This document shows positions 18,247 through 27,485 of a stretch of 64,000 bases of DNA, one piece after another. The notes beneath the pieces were generated by a model, which saw nothing but the letters and a program-made list of their open reading frames with translations, did not search any database and had not been told where the DNA came from. How positions within the stretch are numbered: the first letter of the stretch is position 1; each line of letters starts with the position of its first letter. Where the stretch lies: contig NZ_BPFH01000003.1 in assembly GCF_019655435.1 (NCBI RefSeq), positions 248,001-312,000 of the forward strand, written 5' to 3'. The DNA is from Jannaschia pagri (lineage in GTDB: Bacteria > Pseudomonadota > Alphaproteobacteria > Rhodobacterales > Rhodobacteraceae). Made by a program: the position numbers and the translations under genes.

Positions 18247-19770
18247 TTAACTGTCCAAGAACGCCTGGAACGTCCCGCGTCGGATAAGATCCGGCAAGAC
18301 CTGATGGCGGGCGTGACCCTCCATCGGGTGCAGGGTTACGCCGGGCAGGCCCCCGATATCCTCGGAATGCCCGCGGTCGGTCGCGTTGTTGATGCCGTAG
18401 TACAAATCGACCGGACACTGGCTGTCGATAGTCGGCAAGACGGCATTCAGATCCAGCTCCTCGGGTGCAAAACTCCGATTGAGGCGGGCGATCAACATGC
18501 GCGCGCGACGGTCGTCGCCCCGCAGGAACCGCCCGATGGAGGTCGCAACGCTGAGACCAAGGACCTTTTCGGCGCCGAGTTCCCGCGCGTAGCTGATGGC
18601 ACTAAAGCCCCCGGAGCTGAGCCCCATGACCAGCAAGCGCTCCGTCTTGAGATCCGCGAGCTTGTCCTTAATCGCGGCAATCGTACCGGCACGATCCGAC
18701 GCGAGCGAGCCAATGCCACCAATGAACAAACGGAACGAATGGTCCCGCAGGAAGAGCGTTGCCGCACCGCTGCGCGCGGCAAAGGCATCGATGACCTCAA
18801 AGTCATAGTTCAAGCGGTGGGTCAGATCGGTGAAGCACAAGAGCGTGACGCCGGTTTGTGACGGCTCCGACGCGATAACTTCGGCGTTCGTGTCTTCGAC
18901 CAAGGGGCGTTTGCGGTCTTGGGGACCAGGCAGAAGCGTCAGGACCTCGGCCATGACCTCATCTTGCGCGGACAAGCCACGGCCCTGCTTCCGCTCGATC
19001 ATATCTTCGGCTTTGGCCAGGGCGTCATCCCGCTGGCCTTGCAAGGCAAGGCGATACACGCCGTTGGCCTCCGGCTTGAAATCCGCGTCGTTGCGGATGT
19101 CCAAGTCGCCCACGCGCAGGTGGCGGCCAAGGCTTTCGGGCCAATGGTCGATCATCTCGGTCTTGAGGGCATCGGCCTCGCTCGGCTCCATCCCCGCAAG
19201 CGTCGACATGATCGCCGGATAGCGCGGGTTGCGACGGGCCACGACGAGCGCTTCGCGAATGGCATCCACGGCCCGTTCCGGTGTCTCAGACCGCAGGATC
19301 GCAACATAGAGCGCGCGGTGCGCCTCCGGCATGCCTGGGTCGATATCCAAGGCCCGGTTCGCCGCCCGCTCGGCCAGCGTTGGCTGTTCGCGGCGCATCT
19401 GCAACTTGGCGAGGGATACGGCAAGATCGGCGTCGTCCAAGCGTTCGGTGATCCAGCTGAGCAGGCTTGCCTGTTTCTTCAGGTTCACATCGGCCATGCG
19501 CACCCGCTTATAGAGCGTGGCAACGGACGCCGGGTCAGCCTTGGCACGCGCCGCCCGTTCCAGGGTAATCAGGGCTTCATCAAAATCCTCGGCCATCTGA
19601 ATTTGCGCTTCCGCGCGCAAAAGCTCCGCTTCGGGGCCAGTCGTCAGGTCGGGTTCATCGTCGAGCGCCATGAGCGCACTTTCGCCTTCCCGCTCGGCGA
19701 GAAACTCTCGGACTTCCTCCAAGAGCGCGGCTAGATCGGCATCGGCGGACGTCGAAATTTCTGTCGTCAC
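18247..19770 (-). CDS. TPR-like protein with C-terminal alpha/beta-hydrolase-like domain
   Basis: A 507-residue protein with a GTG start preceded by GAGAGG. Residues about 1-270 are helical and repetitive (LAERAANRALDIDPGMPEAH and similar), as in tetratricopeptide repeats. Residues about 305-505 look like an alpha/beta hydrolase: a TLLCFTDLTHR strand, then the nucleophile elbow GLSSGGFSAISYA and a late His in MEGHARHQVLP. No signal peptide is seen, so it is probably cytoplasmic. I cannot name the substrate. The gene lies between kpsM (convergent) and the second RTX gene. A role in polysaccharide biology, perhaps as an esterase or deacetylase, is only a contextual guess. Confidence 0.65.
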   Translation of the reverse strand: MTTEISTSADADLAALLEEVREFLAEREGESALMALDDEPDLTTGPEAELLRAEAQIQMAEDFDEALITLERAARAKADPASVATLYKRVRMADVNLKKQASLLSWITERLDDADLAVSLAKLQMRREQPTLAERAANRALDIDPGMPEAHRALYVAILRSETPERAVDAIREALVVARRNPRYPAIMSTLAGMEPSEADALKTEMIDHWPESLGRHLRVGDLDIRNDADFKPEANGVYRLALQGQRDDALAKAEDMIERKQGRGLSAQDEVMAEVLTLLPGPQDRKRPLVEDTNAEVIASEPSQTGVTLLCFTDLTHRLNYDFEVIDAFAARSGAATLFLRDHSFRLFIGGIGSLASDRAGTIAAIKDKLADLKTERLLVMGLSSGGFSAISYARELGAEKVLGLSVATSIGRFLRGDDRRARMLIARLNRSFAPEELDLNAVLPTIDSQCPVDLYYGINNATDRGHSEDIGGLPGVTLHPMEGHARHQVLPDLIRRGTFQAFLDS

Positions 19771-19901
19771 GGGACCTCTCCATTCAGTGTCCCGCCGGGT
19801 TTAGCGGAATTATCGCCGAACCTTAATCGGGTTTTATCCAAAAAAACCGCGACCGGTTGCAGCAAACGGCCCCGCCGCCATCACATGGGACCAGCGCCCG
19901 A
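19771..19901 (-). promoter_or_regulatory. Upstream region of the TPR/hydrolase gene
   Basis: This 131-bp gap between the end of the second RTX gene and the GTG of the TPR/hydrolase gene, both on the minus strand, holds an AT-rich stretch around 19800-19850 with a run of seven A. It is the likely promoter region of the TPR/hydrolase gene. No precise elements can be assigned. Confidence 0.3.
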
Positions 19902-22442
19902 TCAGAACAATAGGACGTCATCGGCGGTCAAACTGGGGGTGTTTTCAAGCCGGAGGATCAGTTCAGGTTCGGCAGGACCACGCCGCCCATCCGTGTCAAT
20001 AAACAGTGATCCCGTGCGTTGGTCGTACCGCACCGCACCCGAGCCCAGCGCCGAGGCCGCCTGCGCCTCAGTCACGTCGCGCGGATCAATCCGGCCATCG
20101 CCCAGGCCAAAGTAGCGATCATCCAACGCCAGCTTATCCCCTGGGGTGAAATCGCGGATCAGCGCCGGACCGGGCGGGTCCGTGATCTGAAACGCGAAGT
20201 AATCGCGACCACCCGCGCCAGTGATCGTGTCCTCTCCACCGCCGCCGACCAGAATGTTGGACCCGGCGTTTCCGATGATTTCCGTCGCGAAACCATTGCC
20301 GTTCACCCGCAGGTTCCCGCGTCCCTCTAAGATGATGTGTTCAACGGCTGCGGCACCAAGGGTCACCTCGGCGGTGGCCAGGATCGTGTCATCCCCGGCG
20401 CCTGACACCTCGAAGACGCGGTCGTTGCGAGCGTCGATACGGTAGGTATCGCTGCCCTGCCCGCCATCCAACCGATCGGCGCCTGTCCCCCCATCCAGCG
20501 TGTCCGCCCCGCCGCCACCCGCAAGGGTGTCGTTTCCAGACCCGCCAAGCAATTGGTCCGAGCCCGCGTCACCGGTCAGTTGATCGCCCCCGGATCCACC
20601 GGAGAGCGTGTCATTACCCGTACCGCCAGAAAGCACATCGGACCCGGCCCCAGCCTCCAGGCTGTCGCCACCGTCGTCACCGGTCAGCGTGTCATCGCCA
20701 GCGCCACCGACCAGACGGTCATCGCCTTGCCCACCGGATATCACATCGTGTCCGACGCCACCGTCCAACGTATCGGCACCGCCACCGCCAACCAGCGAGT
20801 CGTCGCCAGCGCCGCCCGAGAGGGAATCAGCATCTGCCCCACCGGATAATGTGTCATCGGCATCCGTGCCCTCGGTGGGCGGCGGTGGGTCTTTCACGCC
20901 GATGGGCGCCGGAATGGCGATGGTCTCTTCCTCCATCCACGCAGGCAGTATCCGATCAAGACCGATCACTTGATCTGAAAGGAGCGTGGCGCGGGTCAAG
21001 GGCTCGGTATCGGCTGTCTCTATGTGGAGGGTTTCAGACCCGAACGTAATGGTTGCGCCATCGTCCGTCGGTGCCACCGACAGTTGCATTGGGTTTCGCA
21101 GGAACATCCAGCCAGACAGATCCAGCCGGTCCACGCCGACCTCAAAATCCGAGATCCGGTCCGCTTCACCATCGGGATGGAAGACGAAGACATCTGCCCC
21201 GGCGCCACCCGTCAAGACGTCGTTGCCCGCGCCATCCATGAGGATGTCATCACCATCGCCACCCAACAGCCTGTCGTCCCCATCAGCACCGGCAAGCACA
21301 TCATCCCCGGTCGTTCCATTGGCCGTGCCGCCGTCATCGTCCAAGACCACCGTCTCCCCTGCCTCACCCGTGGGGATCGAAATCATGGTGAGGCCTGGTT
21401 CGGTGGCGCTCGCCGCCAGGAGGATCAGATCGCCGCCGCGGTCGGTCAGGGTTGCAGCACTGAGGTTGGCAAGACCCGTGTTGAGTTCGTCCTGCACAGT
21501 TACGCGGTGGAGCAAACGACCACCGGGCAATAATTGGAAGATCGTCGCGCCATCATCGGCGCCCGTCGCCAGAACGTAGGTGGCGCCCTTCACCGTGTGG
21601 GTTTGCAAGGTGCCGATGGACTGAAACCGTGTGGAGAGGTCGTCCAGCACATGATCCGTCGCCGTGAAATTCCCGAACCGGTCGAGGATGAAAACGCTCA
21701 GGCTGTTGGAGCCAGCCCCGCCAACCAAGACATAGGCCGTTCCGTCAATCACGGCGGTCGCGACGGTTGTGGGCGCCTGAACGCCCGGGCCATCGGCGGG
21801 AGCGATCCGCCCGTCTCGCCGAAGTAGGCCGTTATCTTCGACTTCATAGCTGATCAGCGTATCGAACCCGTCGCCTGTGCCCACAAGCCACGTTCTGTCC
21901 CCGACGGAAATGCTGGCCAGATCGGTCAGACCGAAGGGACCCACGCGGGCCAGGGCGTCTTCGGGACCACGGGATTGCATCGCCCCATCGTCGGTCAAAA
22001 CCCAATGGTGAACCTTCCGATCCCCGGCGCGAGAGCCATAAAGGTGGAACGTGCCGTCAACCTCGACCATTTCTAAGGAGCGCAGGTCAGACGGAAGAAC
22101 CTCCTGATCGCCGTCGTTCAATCGCGCCAAGCGACCGTTCGTCTGAACGGTCATTTGACCGGGTCCATCCAAACCCCAAGCGAACAGATACGAAGCCGAT
22201 CCAGTCTCGATCTGCGTAAGCTGCGTCGATATCCCCACGGCGGCGCCCGCCGGTAAGTCGGCTGTGCCCGTGCGCGTAACGCGCGAGCCGGTCATGGACC
22301 ACGAGGCGATGCCCGCGTTTCCCGCATGGGTCGTTGTGAAGATACGACCGCCGACACCAACAGATATGTCCGTGACATCAGTCAGATAGGGATCTGACTC
22401 AGCCGTCCAGGTCTGGGAAAGGTCTGCACTACGCAGGGTCAT
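19902..22442 (-). CDS. RTX calcium-binding protein with propeller-like N-terminal half
   Basis: A protein of 846 residues if it starts at 22442, where GGAG lies 6 bp upstream. An ATG at 22454 adds four residues but has no ribosome-binding site. The first 380 residues contain recurring short beta motifs (TWLVGTGDGFDTLISYEV, TYVLATGADDGATIFQL), as in a beta-propeller or integrin-like repeat. RTX nonapeptides follow in two main blocks (about 377-420 and 524-665) with a third short block near 740. The C-terminus (LIRDFTPGDKL, then VRYDQRTGSLFIDTDG and a VLLF end) resembles that of the larger RTX protein in this window, suggesting the same type I exporter, which is not encoded here. Probably extracellular; function unknown. 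Confidence 0.83.
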   Translation of the reverse strand: MTLRSADLSQTWTAESDPYLTDVTDISVGVGGRIFTTTHAGNAGIASWSMTGSRVTRTGTADLPAGAAVGISTQLTQIETGSASYLFAWGLDGPGQMTVQTNGRLARLNDGDQEVLPSDLRSLEMVEVDGTFHLYGSRAGDRKVHHWVLTDDGAMQSRGPEDALARVGPFGLTDLASISVGDRTWLVGTGDGFDTLISYEVEDNGLLRRDGRIAPADGPGVQAPTTVATAVIDGTAYVLVGGAGSNSLSVFILDRFGNFTATDHVLDDLSTRFQSIGTLQTHTVKGATYVLATGADDGATIFQLLPGGRLLHRVTVQDELNTGLANLSAATLTDRGGDLILLAASATEPGLTMISIPTGEAGETVVLDDDGGTANGTTGDDVLAGADGDDRLLGGDGDDILMDGAGNDVLTGGAGADVFVFHPDGEADRISDFEVGVDRLDLSGWMFLRNPMQLSVAPTDDGATITFGSETLHIETADTEPLTRATLLSDQVIGLDRILPAWMEEETIAIPAPIGVKDPPPPTEGTDADDTLSGGADADSLSGGAGDDSLVGGGGADTLDGGVGHDVISGGQGDDRLVGGAGDDTLTGDDGGDSLEAGAGSDVLSGGTGNDTLSGGSGGDQLTGDAGSDQLLGGSGNDTLAGGGGADTLDGGTGADRLDGGQGSDTYRIDARNDRVFEVSGAGDDTILATAEVTLGAAAVEHIILEGRGNLRVNGNGFATEIIGNAGSNILVGGGGEDTITGAGGRDYFAFQITDPPGPALIRDFTPGDKLALDDRYFGLGDGRIDPRDVTEAQAASALGSGAVRYDQRTGSLFIDTDGRRGPAEPELILRLENTPSLTADDVLLF

Positions 22443-22454
22443 GGCGGTCTCCAT

Positions 22455-22734
22455 CGGGTAAGATGGAGATGCAGGTCAGGCGTGGCGGAATGGCGGATCA
22501 GCGCGTGCAAAGCCCGCGGCGAAAATCTGGACATTCCAGAAATTTCTTATTTAATTTTAGAAGGTTAATTCCCCTCCCCCCCCGGGCTCCGCTGGCCGCT
22601 GCCCTCACAGGACGACCCTGGGCCGGACGACCCTCCAAGGGCCGCCCGCTGGTGGGTGTCGGTTAACGGATCGTTAAGTGCTCAACGGGAGGGTCCCTGC
22701 GATTTTCGTCTCACCTGTCGGTCCGGAGCCAGCC
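22455..22734. promoter_or_regulatory. Divergent region between the RTX gene and the DUF2793 gene
   Basis: This region contains a perfect inverted repeat TCTGGA-CAT-TCCAGA (22526-22540), a strongly AT-rich patch (22538-22570), a run of eight C, and a 10-bp direct repeat GGACGACCCT at 22610-22619 and 22625-22634. Promoters for both flanking genes must lie here; the inverted repeat is a candidate operator for the minus-strand RTX gene. No gene is seen. Confidence 0.35.
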
Positions 22735-23844
22735 ATGTCCCAAACCACCCCAATCCTCGATCTTCCGTTGATCCAGGCGTCCCAGGCGCAAAAGCACGTG
22801 ACCCACAACGAGGCGATGGCTGCGCTCGACGCGCTGGTTCAACTGGTCGTGGCCGACATGGACCGGACCGAACCCCCCGCGACCCCAGCGGAGGGCGACC
22901 GCCATATCGTTGGGGCCGGGGCCACGGGCGACTGGCTTGGCAAATCCGGTCAGATCGCGGCGCTTCTGGGCGGGGGGTGGGTCTATTACTCGCCCAGCGC
23001 GGGGTGGCGAACCCATGTCGTCTCGCTCGGGGCAGATGCCGTGTTTGACGGCACGGACTGGCAGCCGGTGGTCGGTCAGGGGCCCCTGACCACCCTTGGC
23101 CTCAACACGTCGGCGGATACGACGAACCGCCTGGCGGTCTCGGCGGAGGCGACGCTTCTGACCCATGATGGGGCGGGACATCAGATCAAAGTTAACAAAG
23201 CCACCGCCGCTGACACCAATAGCCTTTTGTTTCAGACGAATTGGTCTGGCCGCGCGGAGATGGGATGCGCCGGCGAGGATGCCTGGTCCATCAAAGTGAG
23301 CGCCGACGGCACGGCCTGGACCACGGCCCTGCGCGTTGATCCGGCGACAGGCTTGGTGGACGGCGCGGCGGTTCAAGACACGGCTAACGACACAACACCT
23401 GGCCGCTTGATGCGCGCGGATTGGGGGTATGGCCCTGGCAACCTGTTGGCGCCCGTGTCCATGGGGGCGGGCGCCGTCCCGACGGGAGGTGTCCTGGAGC
23501 GGGGCACGACCGCCACGGGAAACTTCGTCAAAATGGCTGATGGGACGCTCATTTGCACGGCGGAGATCACGCTCACCCAGGTGGCAAGCTCCCGGATCGA
23601 GGGCACCTGGACATTTCCCGTGTCGTTCATCGATCCTGCGGATCTGATCATTACGAGCCATCTGGACGACGACAGCGTCAACGATCACTGCACACCGTTC
23701 GTTACGAGCCTGGGTTTGCGGACGCATTTGCCGCCAAGCACGACCGCGGTCACTTTCCGGCAGTATCGCATCGCCGGGATGAGCAACTTTGCGTCGGGCG
23801 ACTACGCCCTGGCCCGCGTTATGGCCGTGGGGCGCTGGGCCTAA
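22735..23844 (+). CDS. DUF2793 phage-tail-like protein
   Basis: A 369-residue protein. Residues 1-about 125 (PILDLPLIQASQAQKHVTHN, GDRHIV, GGGWVYYSPSAGW) are the DUF2793 domain found in Rhodobacterales phages and gene-transfer-agent-associated loci. The C-terminal third (about 245-369) has the phage tail-fibre signature VLERGTTATGNFVKMADGTL followed by IC and TWTFPVSF. It is probably a tail fibre or receptor-binding protein, or a domesticated relative. The start at 22735 has GGAG upstream and begins the conserved domain. No other phage gene is adjacent, so it is either an orphan that serves a remote gene transfer agent cluster or a relic. Convergent with the DM13 gene. Confidence 0.75.
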   Translation: MSQTTPILDLPLIQASQAQKHVTHNEAMAALDALVQLVVADMDRTEPPATPAEGDRHIVGAGATGDWLGKSGQIAALLGGGWVYYSPSAGWRTHVVSLGADAVFDGTDWQPVVGQGPLTTLGLNTSADTTNRLAVSAEATLLTHDGAGHQIKVNKATAADTNSLLFQTNWSGRAEMGCAGEDAWSIKVSADGTAWTTALRVDPATGLVDGAAVQDTANDTTPGRLMRADWGYGPGNLLAPVSMGAGAVPTGGVLERGTTATGNFVKMADGTLICTAEITLTQVASSRIEGTWTFPVSFIDPADLIITSHLDDDSVNDHCTPFVTSLGLRTHLPPSTTAVTFRQYRIAGMSNFASGDYALARVMAVGRWA

Positions 23845-23902
23845 TCGGTCCGGCGTCCGACCCGGTTTACGGCGGGTCAGACGCTTTGAGAAGACGCGAG
23901 AA

Positions 23903-24277
23903 TTACTTCAGCTTGGCAACGCCCAACGGGACATTGAACCGCTCACACCAGATCCAGACCTCATTGTACTGGCTCGGGTTAATGCCCGCTGGGATCGTGT
24001 AGCTGCTGGCGCCAGTGTCCGATGTCAGCGGACCCATGAGGGTCGAGGGATCATATCCGTTGCGACCCAGGGCAACCTTGGGGTCGGGCGCCCCATCAAA
24101 GGTGAAATCCGCCAGCAGATTGACTTGGTTTCCTGCGATCTCTGCGGTGCCGGTGGTCACATGGTTCGAGGCGCCCGTGAAACTGCCCAGGCGCCCGTGC
24201 CCTCCGGCCAACAGGGATCCAGCGGGTAAGGCGGCAACGCCCGTGGCGACGGACAGCATAAAAGAACGACGGTACAT
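23903..24277 (-). CDS. DM13-domain exported protein
   Basis: A 124-residue protein with an N-terminal export signal (MYRRSFMLSVATGVAALPAG; Arg-Arg then a hydrophobic stretch) and a DM13 domain over the rest: FTGASNHVTTG, LLADFTFDGAPDPKVALG and the ending NEVWIWCERFNVPLGVAKL with the conserved Cys. DM13 domains are proposed to have an extracytoplasmic redox or electron-transfer role. The start at 24277 has GGAG upstream and places the signal peptide correctly; a longer open frame upstream is not conserved-looking. It diverges from hslU. Confidence 0.8.
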   Translation of the reverse strand: MYRRSFMLSVATGVAALPAGSLLAGGHGRLGSFTGASNHVTTGTAEIAGNQVNLLADFTFDGAPDPKVALGRNGYDPSTLMGPLTSDTGASSYTIPAGINPSQYNEVWIWCERFNVPLGVAKLK

Positions 24278-24412
24278 GGATATCTCCGGTGCTATGGTGT
24301 GGGGGGACTGTGCATCGACCACCTTAGCGAGGCATAGCCCCACCCACGGGGACGTGACCGCCGTTGCGTTTCCGTGAACGTTCCTTACGTAGGCCCAGGT
24401 AAGGAGAGACCC

Positions 24413-25714
24413 ATGACCGACCTGACCCCGCGCGAAATCGTGTCCGAGCTCGACCGTTTCATCATCGGCCAGAAGGACGCCAAACGCGCCGTGGCCGTGG
24501 CCCTGCGCAACCGCTGGCGCCGCAAGCAGTTGGGCGACGACCTGCGGGACGAAGTCTATCCGAAGAACATCCTCATGATCGGGCCGACCGGTGTCGGTAA
24601 GACCGAGATCAGCCGCCGCTTGGCCAAACTGGCCCGCGCGCCCTTTCTGAAGGTCGAGGCCACGAAGTTCACCGAAGTGGGCTACGTGGGCCGCGACGTG
24701 GAGCAGATCATCCGCGATCTGGTCGATGCGGCTCAACTGATGATCCGCGAACAAATGCGCGAAGAGGTGAAAGCCAAGGCCCATTCCGCCGCCGAAGACC
24801 GCGTGATCACCGCAATCGCGGGCGAAGACGCGCGGGACGGCACGCGCGAGGCATTCCGCAAAAAGCTGCGCGCCGGTGAGTTGGACGACAAGGTGATTGA
24901 ACTGGAGGTCGCCGATACCTCGAACCCCATGGGCGGCATGGCGATCCCGGGACAGCCCGGCATGGACCAGATGGCCAATCTGGGCGAACTCTTCGGCAAG
25001 ATGATGCAGCGCACCGTGAAAAAGCGTCTCACCGTCGCGGCCTCCTACGACTTGCTGATCGACGAAGAGGCCGACAAGCTGCTCGATCCCGAGGCGGTGA
25101 CCCGCGAAGCCGTGCGCGCCGTGGAACAGAACGGCATCGTCTTCATCGATGAAATCGACAAGGTCGCCGCCCGTCAGGATGCCCGGGGCGGCGATGTCAG
25201 CCGCGAGGGCGTGCAGCGCGACCTGCTACCGCTGATCGAGGGGACGACCGTCTCGACCAAGCACGGCGCCGTGAAAACAGACCATATCTTGTTCATCGCC
25301 TCCGGCGCCTTCCACATCGCCAAGCCGTCGGATCTGTTGCCCGAGTTGCAGGGTCGTCTGCCCATCCGGGTCGAGTTGCGCGCCCTGACTGAGGCGGATT
25401 TCGTGCGGATCTTGACGGAAACCGACAATGCCCTGACCCGTCAGTACACCGCCCTGATGGCCACCGAAGAGGTCACAGTGACCTTCACCGACGAGGGCAT
25501 CGCGGCCCTGGCCCGGATCGCGGCGCAGGTGAACGAGAGTGTCGAGAACATCGGCGCGCGACGGCTCTACACGGTGTTGGAGCGCGTGTTCGAGGAATTG
25601 TCCTTCGACGCGCCAGATCAAGGCGGGACGGAGGTCACCATCGACGCCAGCTTCGTGGAGACCCAATTGGGCGAGCTCGCGAAATCGACCGACCTGTCAC
25701 GATACGTGTTGTGA
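24413..25714 (+). CDS. hslU: ATP-dependent protease ATPase subunit HslU
   Basis: A 433-residue AAA+ unfoldase that feeds substrates to the HslV peptidase in the cytoplasm. Walker A is GPTGVGKT (57-64), Walker B IVFIDEID (about 242-249), and GRLPIRVEL marks the sensor region. The extreme C-terminus, TDLSRYVL, fits the HslU tail that docks into HslV. The ATG at 24413 follows AAGGAG and begins the conserved [10 protein letters not shown]. hslV is usually close by, but the upstream gene here is a divergent DM13 gene and no hslV is present in the window. The downstream MFS gene overlaps its stop by 4 bp (GTGA). Confidence 0.97.
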   Translation: MTDLTPREIVSELDRFIIGQKDAKRAVAVALRNRWRRKQLGDDLRDEVYPKNILMIGPTGVGKTEISRRLAKLARAPFLKVEATKFTEVGYVGRDVEQIIRDLVDAAQLMIREQMREEVKAKAHSAAEDRVITAIAGEDARDGTREAFRKKLRAGELDDKVIELEVADTSNPMGGMAIPGQPGMDQMANLGELFGKMMQRTVKKRLTVAASYDLLIDEEADKLLDPEAVTREAVRAVEQNGIVFIDEIDKVAARQDARGGDVSREGVQRDLLPLIEGTTVSTKHGAVKTDHILFIASGAFHIAKPSDLLPELQGRLPIRVELRALTEADFVRILTETDNALTRQYTALMATEEVTVTFTDEGIAALARIAAQVNESVENIGARRLYTVLERVFEELSFDAPDQGGTEVTIDASFVETQLGELAKSTDLSRYVL

Positions 25715-26922
25715 CCAGCACGGGCGCGTTCCTGCGGGACAACGCGCCCTTTCTCTCCGCCGGGGTCCTGATCTCGTTCACATCGAGCTATGGCCAAACC
25801 TTCTTCATCGGCCTCTTCGCGGGGCAGATCATGGCAGACTTTTCCCTGACCGACGGGCAATGGGGCGCGCTCTATGCCGTCGCGACGACGATTTCGGCGG
25901 CGGTCATGGTCTTTGTTGGGCCGGTCAGCGACCGATTGCGGATCCGGCAATTGGCCGTCGCGACCAGCCTGCTGCTGATCCTTGCCTGCCTGATGATGGC
26001 GGGGGCGAGCCATGTGGCAGGTCTCGCGCTGACGGTCTTTCTGTTGCGCTTCGCCGGTCAAGGAATGATGAGCCACCTGGCCGCCCTCGCCATGGCGCGC
26101 TGGTTCGTGGCCACCCGTGGACGCGCCCTGTCGATCTCCGCCATGGGCTTCGCCTTAGGCCAGGCTGTGCTTCCCATCGTCTTTGTCGCGGGCATGGCAG
26201 TGATCGACTGGCGGTGGCTCTGGTGTTTCGCAGCCGGGGCGGTCCTTGTCTCCATCCCTGTTGTCCTGCGCCTCTTGCGGACGGAGCGTACCCCCCAGAG
26301 CATCGCGACCGAGACGGCAGTGACAGGCCTGGGCGGGCGCCACTGGACCCGGGGGCAAATGCTGCGCCACGGCCTGTTCTGGGCGCTGGTCCCCCTCCTC
26401 CTCGGGCCACCCGCCTTTGGGACAGCGCTGTTTTTCCACCAGGTCCACCTGGTCGAGACCAAGGGCTGGACCCTTGCGGGATATGTTGCGCTGCTGCCGC
26501 TTTTTACGTTGGTATCCGTGGTCGTAACGCTGACCTCCGGCATGGTGTTGGACCGGGTCGGCGCGGGTCGGTTGATCCGGGTGTACCTTCTCCCGTTCGC
26601 GCTGGCGTTTCTGTTGATGGGATGGACGCAAAGTCTTGGTGGCGCGGCCCTGGCACTCGCTGTCTTCGGCCTCGGGACCGGGTTACAAGCGACTGTTCCG
26701 ACCGCGTTCTGGGCGGAGTTCTATGGCACGCAACATCTAGGAGCGATCAAGGCACTTGCCGCTGCCATTATGGTCTTAGGGTCGGCGCTGGGACCGGGGT
26801 TGACGGGTTGGATCATCGACCGAGGTCTCACCTTCCCGGACCAGATGACAGCCATCGCCGTCTACTTCGTCTTTGCGGCAGCGCTGGCCACCTTGGGAAT
26901 TCACCGCGCCCGCCGGAGATAG
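25711..26922 (+). CDS. MFS transporter
   Basis: A 403-residue membrane protein with about 12 hydrophobic segments. [10 protein letters not shown] after segment 2 is the loop motif of the major facilitator superfamily, and [14 protein letters not shown] is its counterpart in the second half. The substrate cannot be predicted. It starts with GTG overlapping the hslU stop by 4 bp, so it is translationally coupled to hslU. Its 3' end overlaps the convergent smr gene by 22 bp. Confidence 0.85.
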   Translation: MTSTGAFLRDNAPFLSAGVLISFTSSYGQTFFIGLFAGQIMADFSLTDGQWGALYAVATTISAAVMVFVGPVSDRLRIRQLAVATSLLLILACLMMAGASHVAGLALTVFLLRFAGQGMMSHLAALAMARWFVATRGRALSISAMGFALGQAVLPIVFVAGMAVIDWRWLWCFAAGAVLVSIPVVLRLLRTERTPQSIATETAVTGLGGRHWTRGQMLRHGLFWALVPLLLGPPAFGTALFFHQVHLVETKGWTLAGYVALLPLFTLVSVVVTLTSGMVLDRVGAGRLIRVYLLPFALAFLLMGWTQSLGGAALALAVFGLGTGLQATVPTAFWAEFYGTQHLGAIKALAAAIMVLGSALGPGLTGWIIDRGLTFPDQMTAIAVYFVFAAALATLGIHRARRR

Positions 26923-27485
26923 ACGTAATACGCCCCGGTCCCCCCGTGGCTGCGGTTCGCCTCGGTGACCTGTAAGACAACTGACGATAGGGGCGCCATC
27001 GTCAGCCACATGGGCACCTGATGTTTCAAAACGCCGAGACGATTGGGCATGACCGTCTGGCTCGGCTTGGACTTACCCTTGCCCGTCACCACCAGGATGA
27101 GACGCTTTCCGTCCGCATGGGCCGCCATGACAAAACGGGTCAGCGCGGGCTGTGCGGTCGCCAGGGTCATTCCATGCAGATCCAGCTTACCCTCGGGCCG
27201 CAGTTTGCCGGCCTTCATCCGTTTGTGGGCTTTGGCATCCATGCGGAGGGGCGCGGCGGCAACCTGCTCGCTGATGCTGGGGGCGAGGGCGTGGGTTGAG
27301 GTCTGTGGACGCGCTTGGGCACCCAGCTTGAACGGGTCAATCCGCCTCGGTGCCACGGGATTAGGAACGGGTGGGGTCGGCGCCTCGGGCACTGGCGCGG
27401 CACGAGACTCCGCCAGGCGGTCCGCCGTCTTTGTGTAACGTTGCCAAAGGTCGCGATCCTCTGGCGACAGACGCCGACGTTTCAT
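26901..27485 (-). CDS. Smr-domain protein
   Basis: A 194-residue protein. The N-terminal half is basic and proline-rich (RRLSPEDRDLWQRYTKTADRL, then a Pro/Val linker). The C-terminal Smr domain starts near residue 105 with LDLHGMTLATAQPAL and continues with ILVVTGKGKSK and [12 protein letters not shown]. Smr domains are nucleic-acid-binding and often nicking endonuclease modules. The ATG at 27485 overlaps the mltA stop by 4 bp (ATGA). The order timA-mltA-smr is a conserved alphaproteobacterial arrangement. Start chosen on the coupling and on the KRRRLSPED beginning. Confidence 0.88.
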   Translation of the reverse strand: MKRRRLSPEDRDLWQRYTKTADRLAESRAAPVPEAPTPPVPNPVAPRRIDPFKLGAQARPQTSTHALAPSISEQVAAAPLRMDAKAHKRMKAGKLRPEGKLDLHGMTLATAQPALTRFVMAAHADGKRLILVVTGKGKSKPSQTVMPNRLGVLKHQVPMWLTMAPLSSVVLQVTEANRSHGGTGAYYVYLRRAR

